Positions 5,947-8,323 of a stretch of 8,323 nt of DNA are shown in pieces. The stretch is from an uncultured Oscillospiraceae bacterium (lineage in GTDB: Bacteria; Bacillota; Clostridia; Oscillospirales; Oscillospiraceae). The stretch covers positions 1-8,323 of the forward strand of contig CAAEDD010000207.1 of NCBI GenBank assembly GCA_900754515.1, read 5' to 3'. Each line of letters opens with the position of its first letter. Position 1 is the first letter of the stretch. The notes beneath the pieces are model-generated. The model ran no database searches. It was given only the letters and a program-made list of their open reading frames with translations, and was not told where the DNA came from. A program made the translations under genes and the position numbers.

Positions 5947-5970
5947 ATATTTGCATGGATATTTGCATGG
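5947..5970. repeat. Two tandem copies of a 12-bp unit upstream of the lipoprotein
   Basis: ATATTTGCATGG occurs twice head to tail (5947-5958, 5959-5970), followed by a partial third copy ATATT. On the minus strand the copies read CCATGCAAATAT and end a few bases before the AGGAGG ribosome binding site. A -10-like GATAAT (5973-5978) lies just upstream of them, without a good -35. The copies may be an operator in the early transcribed region or a recent duplication. Confidence 0.6.
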
Positions 5971-6010
5971 ATATTATCTGTTTAAATTCCTATATTATGT
6001 TTGTCATTGA

Positions 6011-6039
6011 TTGAATAATGTGGGAAAATATGCTATTAT
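6011..6039 (+). promoter_or_regulatory. Promoter of rlmD, placed for a leaderless transcript
   Basis: TTGAAT (6011-6016), 17 bp, TATTAT (6034-6039) preceded by TGC, an extended -10. Only six bases separate the -10 from the ATG at 6046. A start seven bases after the -10 would therefore be the A of the ATG itself. No Shine-Dalgarno lies at a usable distance. Confidence 0.65.
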
Positions 6040-6045
6040 TCTTTT

Positions 6046-7440
6046 ATGAATACTTTAAAGAAAAATGATTTATATACCGTCACTATTGACGGTTACGGCT
6101 CTGAGGCTCAAGGCGTCTGCCATATTGACGGCAGAGCCGTATTTGTTCCCAAGGCCCTCCCCGGCGAGAACTGGGAAATAAGGATATTGAAAGTCACAAA
6201 CAGCGCTGTCTATGCCAGAGGGGAAAAGCTGCTGCTCCCATCCCCCGAACGCAGGGATTCGGAGTGCCCCTGGTTTGGCATCTGCGGAGGATGCGACTGC
6301 TGGCATATGAGCTATGAGGAGGAACTTCGCTTTAAGCTTCTGCGTGTGAATGACGCGCTGCGGCATATAGGCAGGCAGAGTCTGGAAGCAGAGCGAATCA
6401 TCGGCAGCGACAGTATATACCGTTACAGGAACAAAGGCATTTTTGCCTTTGCCCCAGGCGAAAACGGAGCCCGGTACGGCTTTTACCGGGAGCGCAGCCA
6501 TCAGCTTATATCCCTTGACCGCTGTCTGATTCAGAGTGAGCTCACCGAGCGCTGCGCCGCTGCCGTAGCCGGTTTCGTCAATGCCAAAGGCATACCGGCC
6601 TACAGCGAGGAGACCGGCAGGGGTACTGTGCGCCACGTATTCTGCCGCCGGGCAGTGAATACCGGAGACGCAATAGCCTGCATTGTAGCCGCCCGTGGGT
6701 TTGGCGGCTGCACTCAGGAACTGGTGGAAGCATTGAGGCAGGCATGCCCGGAGCTGACCGGCATAGTGCTTAACATCAATAAGACCCGCGGGAATACGGT
6801 GTTGTCCGGTGATTTTTGCACGCTGTGGGGCAGGGCAGACATGGAGGACATTCTCTGTTCCCTGCGATTCAGCATATCACCCCAGGCCTTTTATCAGATT
6901 AACCCGCCCCAGGCCCAGCGTCTTTATGAGCTTGCCATGGAATATGCCTGCCCTGAGAGAGTCGGTCTGGCCTTTGATCTGTATTGCGGTGCGGGAACAA
7001 TAAGCCTGTGTCTGGCCCGGCGGGCAGACCGAGTTATCGGCGCCGAGATAGTCCCGGAGGCGGTTGAAAACGCTGCCGCAAATTCCGCCGCAAACGGCAT
7101 TACCAACGCCGAGTTCATCTGCGGCGATGCAGGTCAGGCAGCTCAGGAGCTAGCCAGACGCGGGCTAAGGCCGGAGGTAGTGGTGGTGGACCCGCCCAGG
7201 AAAGGCATGGATGAAAAGGCGGTGGATGCTGTTGCCTCCATGGCACCGGAGCGCATCGTCTATGTCTCCTGCGGTCCTGCCACTCTGGCCCGTGACATTC
7301 TCCGGTTCAATTCCTTCGGCTATGAGCTTCGTTCCGCAACCGCCGTGGATATGTTTCCAAGGACCTGTCACGTGGAGACGGTTGTTCTTTTGTCCAAACT
7401 CAATACCAAGCAGCATATTGAAGATGGATTTGAAAACTGA
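6046..7440 (+). CDS. rlmD: 23S rRNA (uracil-5-)-methyltransferase, RumA/RlmD type
   Basis: A 464-residue SAM-dependent enzyme that makes 5-methyluridine in 23S rRNA (U1939 in E. coli; Firmicutes RlmCD also modifies U747, and I cannot tell the two apart here). An N-terminal TRAM domain (about 5-62) is followed by iron-sulfur ligands C74, C80, C83 and C160, in the RumA spacing C-x5-C-x2-C. The methyltransferase fold has SPQAFYQIN (278-286), SAM motif DLYCGAGT (311-318), DPPRKG (382-387), catalytic Cys 409 in VSCGPATLARD and the general-base region HVETVVLL (442-449). ATG 6046 is the only plausible start: an in-frame TAA at 6016 precedes it with no other start codon between. There is no Shine-Dalgarno. 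The catalytic domain is complete, but the C-terminus ends abruptly after a frameshift (HIEDGFEN), with a decayed extension beyond. Confidence 0.93.
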   Translation: MNTLKKNDLYTVTIDGYGSEAQGVCHIDGRAVFVPKALPGENWEIRILKVTNSAVYARGEKLLLPSPERRDSECPWFGICGGCDCWHMSYEEELRFKLLRVNDALRHIGRQSLEAERIIGSDSIYRYRNKGIFAFAPGENGARYGFYRERSHQLISLDRCLIQSELTERCAAAVAGFVNAKGIPAYSEETGRGTVRHVFCRRAVNTGDAIACIVAARGFGGCTQELVEALRQACPELTGIVLNINKTRGNTVLSGDFCTLWGRADMEDILCSLRFSISPQAFYQINPPQAQRLYELAMEYACPERVGLAFDLYCGAGTISLCLARRADRVIGAEIVPEAVENAAANSAANGITNAEFICGDAGQAAQELARRGLRPEVVVVDPPRKGMDEKAVDAVASMAPERIVYVSCGPATLARDILRFNSFGYELRSATAVDMFPRTCHVETVVLLSKLNTKQHIEDGFEN

Positions 7441-7522
7441 CTGATTGGATCTGACAGCGGCGGAGAGTAAATCCACCTATAATATGCTCAAAACCTAAGC
7501 GCTTGAAAAACTCCGTTTGCGA
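7424..7522 (+). pseudogene. Frameshifted, stop-interrupted remnant of an rlmD C-terminal extension
   Basis: Just before the rlmD stop the reading shifts by +1. From 7424 the other frame reads MDLKTD, TGA (7442-7444), LDLTAAESKSTYNMLKT, TAA (7496-7498), ALEKLRLR. From memory this closely resembles the tail attached to some Clostridia RumA-like methyltransferases (pattern LDLT-AESKATY--IK-YVLEKYGL). The resemblance fades after about 7522. One frameshift and two in-frame stops separate it from an intact extension. The homology is recalled and not searched. It indicates a former longer protein, or a neighbouring gene, now decaying. Confidence 0.6.
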
Positions 7523-7532
7523 AGAAATTCGT

Positions 7533-7625
7533 ATGAAAGATGGGGCCCTGATTGCTATCGACATTATTTCTCTGGAAAACCAGGTTGCTGAGAACATATT
7601 AAATGCTCTGAGCCTGATTGACTGA
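7533..7625 (+). other. Short open frame in the rlmD-LysR gap, not assigned
   Basis: An ATG frame of 30 residues (MKDGALIAIDII...) with no ribosome binding site; the same frame is open from 7455. It may be a further fragment of the decaying tail or a different lost gene. I see no motif. The rest of the 355-base gap 7441-7795 holds the rlmD-tail remnant at its start, the terminator at 7734-7769 at its end, and nothing else I can support. Confidence 0.2.
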
Positions 7626-7733
7626 TTCGCAACGATTCTTCTGGATATGCGATATTATTCCGAATGGTGAGTTGAAAATATTTTAAAGCAAAAAACAGTA
7701 ACAGCGTATAAGCTCCTTGATCAAGAATCGAAC

Positions 7734-7769
7734 AAAAATCCCGCCCGCTTCATCAAAGGAGTTGGGCGG
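7734..7769 (-). terminator. Rho-independent terminator of the LysR-type gene, possibly bidirectional
   Basis: On the minus strand CCGCCC (7764-7769) pairs with GGGCGG (7741-7746), with an inner CTCC/GAAG pairing (one G-U in plus-strand RNA), and is followed by GATTTTTGTT. On the plus strand the same stem is followed by AATTCTTGTTTATT, so it could also stop rlmD transcripts. Outer arms CAAGAAT (7722-7728) and ATTCTTG (7771-7777) are complementary as well. Confidence 0.82.
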
Positions 7770-7795
7770 AATTCTTGTTTATTGGGGCAGTGTAC

Positions 7796-8323
7796 TCAGA
7801 ACAGTCCATTATATTGAGGCAAGGGATAATCCATCTCATAGTTACGGCAGATATCCAGAAATACTTTTGCTGCTGGAGTCAAATATTTGTCTTTATGGTG
7901 GATGATATAGAAGCTTCGTCTAAAATCCATACCTTCTGCACATATAGTTACTACCAAGCCACGCCTCAGCGCTCCCTGAATCATTCGCTGTGGTAGAACG
8001 GCAAGCCCTAAACCATTGATAACAGCATTGACAAGAGCTGTGGTGCTTGTTGCTTCCCATATTGGTTTTACAGAGATACCGACATTTTCTGCTGCTCTGT
8101 TAAACACCTCCCTTGTGCCGCTTCCCGGCTCTCGAAGAAGGAATCGCTGCTGTCTGAATTGTTCTAAGGTCAACCGCTGTCCCTGCCTAAAGCCCTCTTT
8201 TGGGGATGCAATGATGCTCAGCCGATCCTCCATGTACTCCTCGATATGCATGGCGGGATTGTGTGATATACCTTCAATCAGCGCAAAATCCAGCTTATTG
8301 CACATGAGTGCCTGCTCCAGCTT
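7796..8323 (-). CDS. LysR-type transcriptional regulator, C-terminal part (cut by the window edge)
   Basis: The 175 visible residues run to the right edge in an open frame, so the N-terminal helix-turn-helix and part of the effector domain lie beyond 8323. What is seen is the LysR substrate-binding domain: NKLDFALIEG, MEDRLSIIASP, the very typical REPGSGTREVF, and ALVNAVINGLGLAVLPQRMI. These proteins are usually about 300 residues long, so a little over half is present. The internal ATG at 8305 is not the start: homologous sequence (KLEQAL) continues upstream of it. LysR regulators usually control a divergent neighbour, which would be outside the window. It converges on rlmD and ends at the terminator 7734-7769. 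The effector and target are not readable. Confidence 0.88.
   Translation of the reverse strand, partial: KLEQALMCNKLDFALIEGISHNPAMHIEEYMEDRLSIIASPKEGFRQGQRLTLEQFRQQRFLLREPGSGTREVFNRAAENVGISVKPIWEATSTTALVNAVINGLGLAVLPQRMIQGALRRGLVVTICAEGMDFRRSFYIIHHKDKYLTPAAKVFLDICRNYEMDYPLPQYNGLF

Noticed and set aside
7400..7597. Minus-strand frame containing FFKRLGFE, reminiscent of a GNAT acetyltransferase end
   Set aside because: The match is a handful of residues, the frame overlaps the end of rlmD, and the plus-strand remnant explains the same bases better.
7716..7725. Ten-base palindrome CTTGATCAAG
   Set aside because: It is short, isolated and next to a terminator; chance is sufficient explanation.
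1..8323. CRISPR array, tRNA, rRNA, insertion sequence or integrase
   Set aside because: No regularly spaced repeats, cloverleaf, transposase motif or terminal inverted repeats with target duplications were seen on reading both strands.

Overview
The window suggests a Gram-positive anaerobe of the Clostridia, most likely an Oscillospiraceae-type gut organism. This is inferred from strong AGGAGG-type ribosome binding sites, moderately GC-rich genes separated by AT-rich gaps, a short Clostridia-style lipoprotein, and protein sequences of Firmicutes type. No rRNA, tRNA, CRISPR array, insertion sequence or phage gene is visible.

Region 1 (1-3902, minus strand) is an uptake-and-hydrolysis cassette: an M20 amidohydrolase (2706-3902), then a polytopic membrane permease (1434-2624), then a second, divergent M20 amidohydrolase (144-1313). 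The last gene has its own promoter, with a small inverted repeat inside the promoter spacer and a hairpin in the leader, and it ends at a perfect 16-bp hairpin. The layout recalls abgA-abgB-abgT of enteric bacteria, but the permease does not look like AbgT. I infer uptake of an N-acylated amino acid or small peptide-like amide and cytoplasmic hydrolysis. The substrate cannot be read from the sequence. A further minus-strand promoter at 19-47 points out of the left edge.

Region 2 (4245-5446, minus strand) is a tightly coupled pair: an HD-superfamily hydrolase followed, with a one-base overlap (TGATG), by a Sfp-type 4'-phosphopantetheinyl transferase. No carrier-protein gene is nearby, so this may be a general housekeeping PPTase. 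A cluster of AT-rich palindromes lies upstream of the pair's promoter.

Region 3 (5594-5931, minus strand) is a small acidic, Ser/Thr/Pro-rich lipoprotein with a canonical terminator and a 12-bp tandem repeat in its upstream region.

Region 4 (6011-7625, plus strand) is an iron-sulfur 23S rRNA uracil-5-methyltransferase (rlmD/rlmCD type). Its promoter -10 box lies only six bases before the ATG and there is no Shine-Dalgarno, so the mRNA is probably leaderless. Immediately after its stop is the frameshifted, stop-interrupted remnant of what looks like a C-terminal extension seen on some Clostridia homologues.

Region 5 (7734-8323, minus strand) is the C-terminal part of a LysR-type regulator, cut by the right edge, with a good terminator. 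I found no clear new defence or mobile system. The points most worth follow-up are the M20-permease-M20 cassette with its controlled internal promoter, the probable leaderless rlmD transcript, and the decaying rlmD tail.
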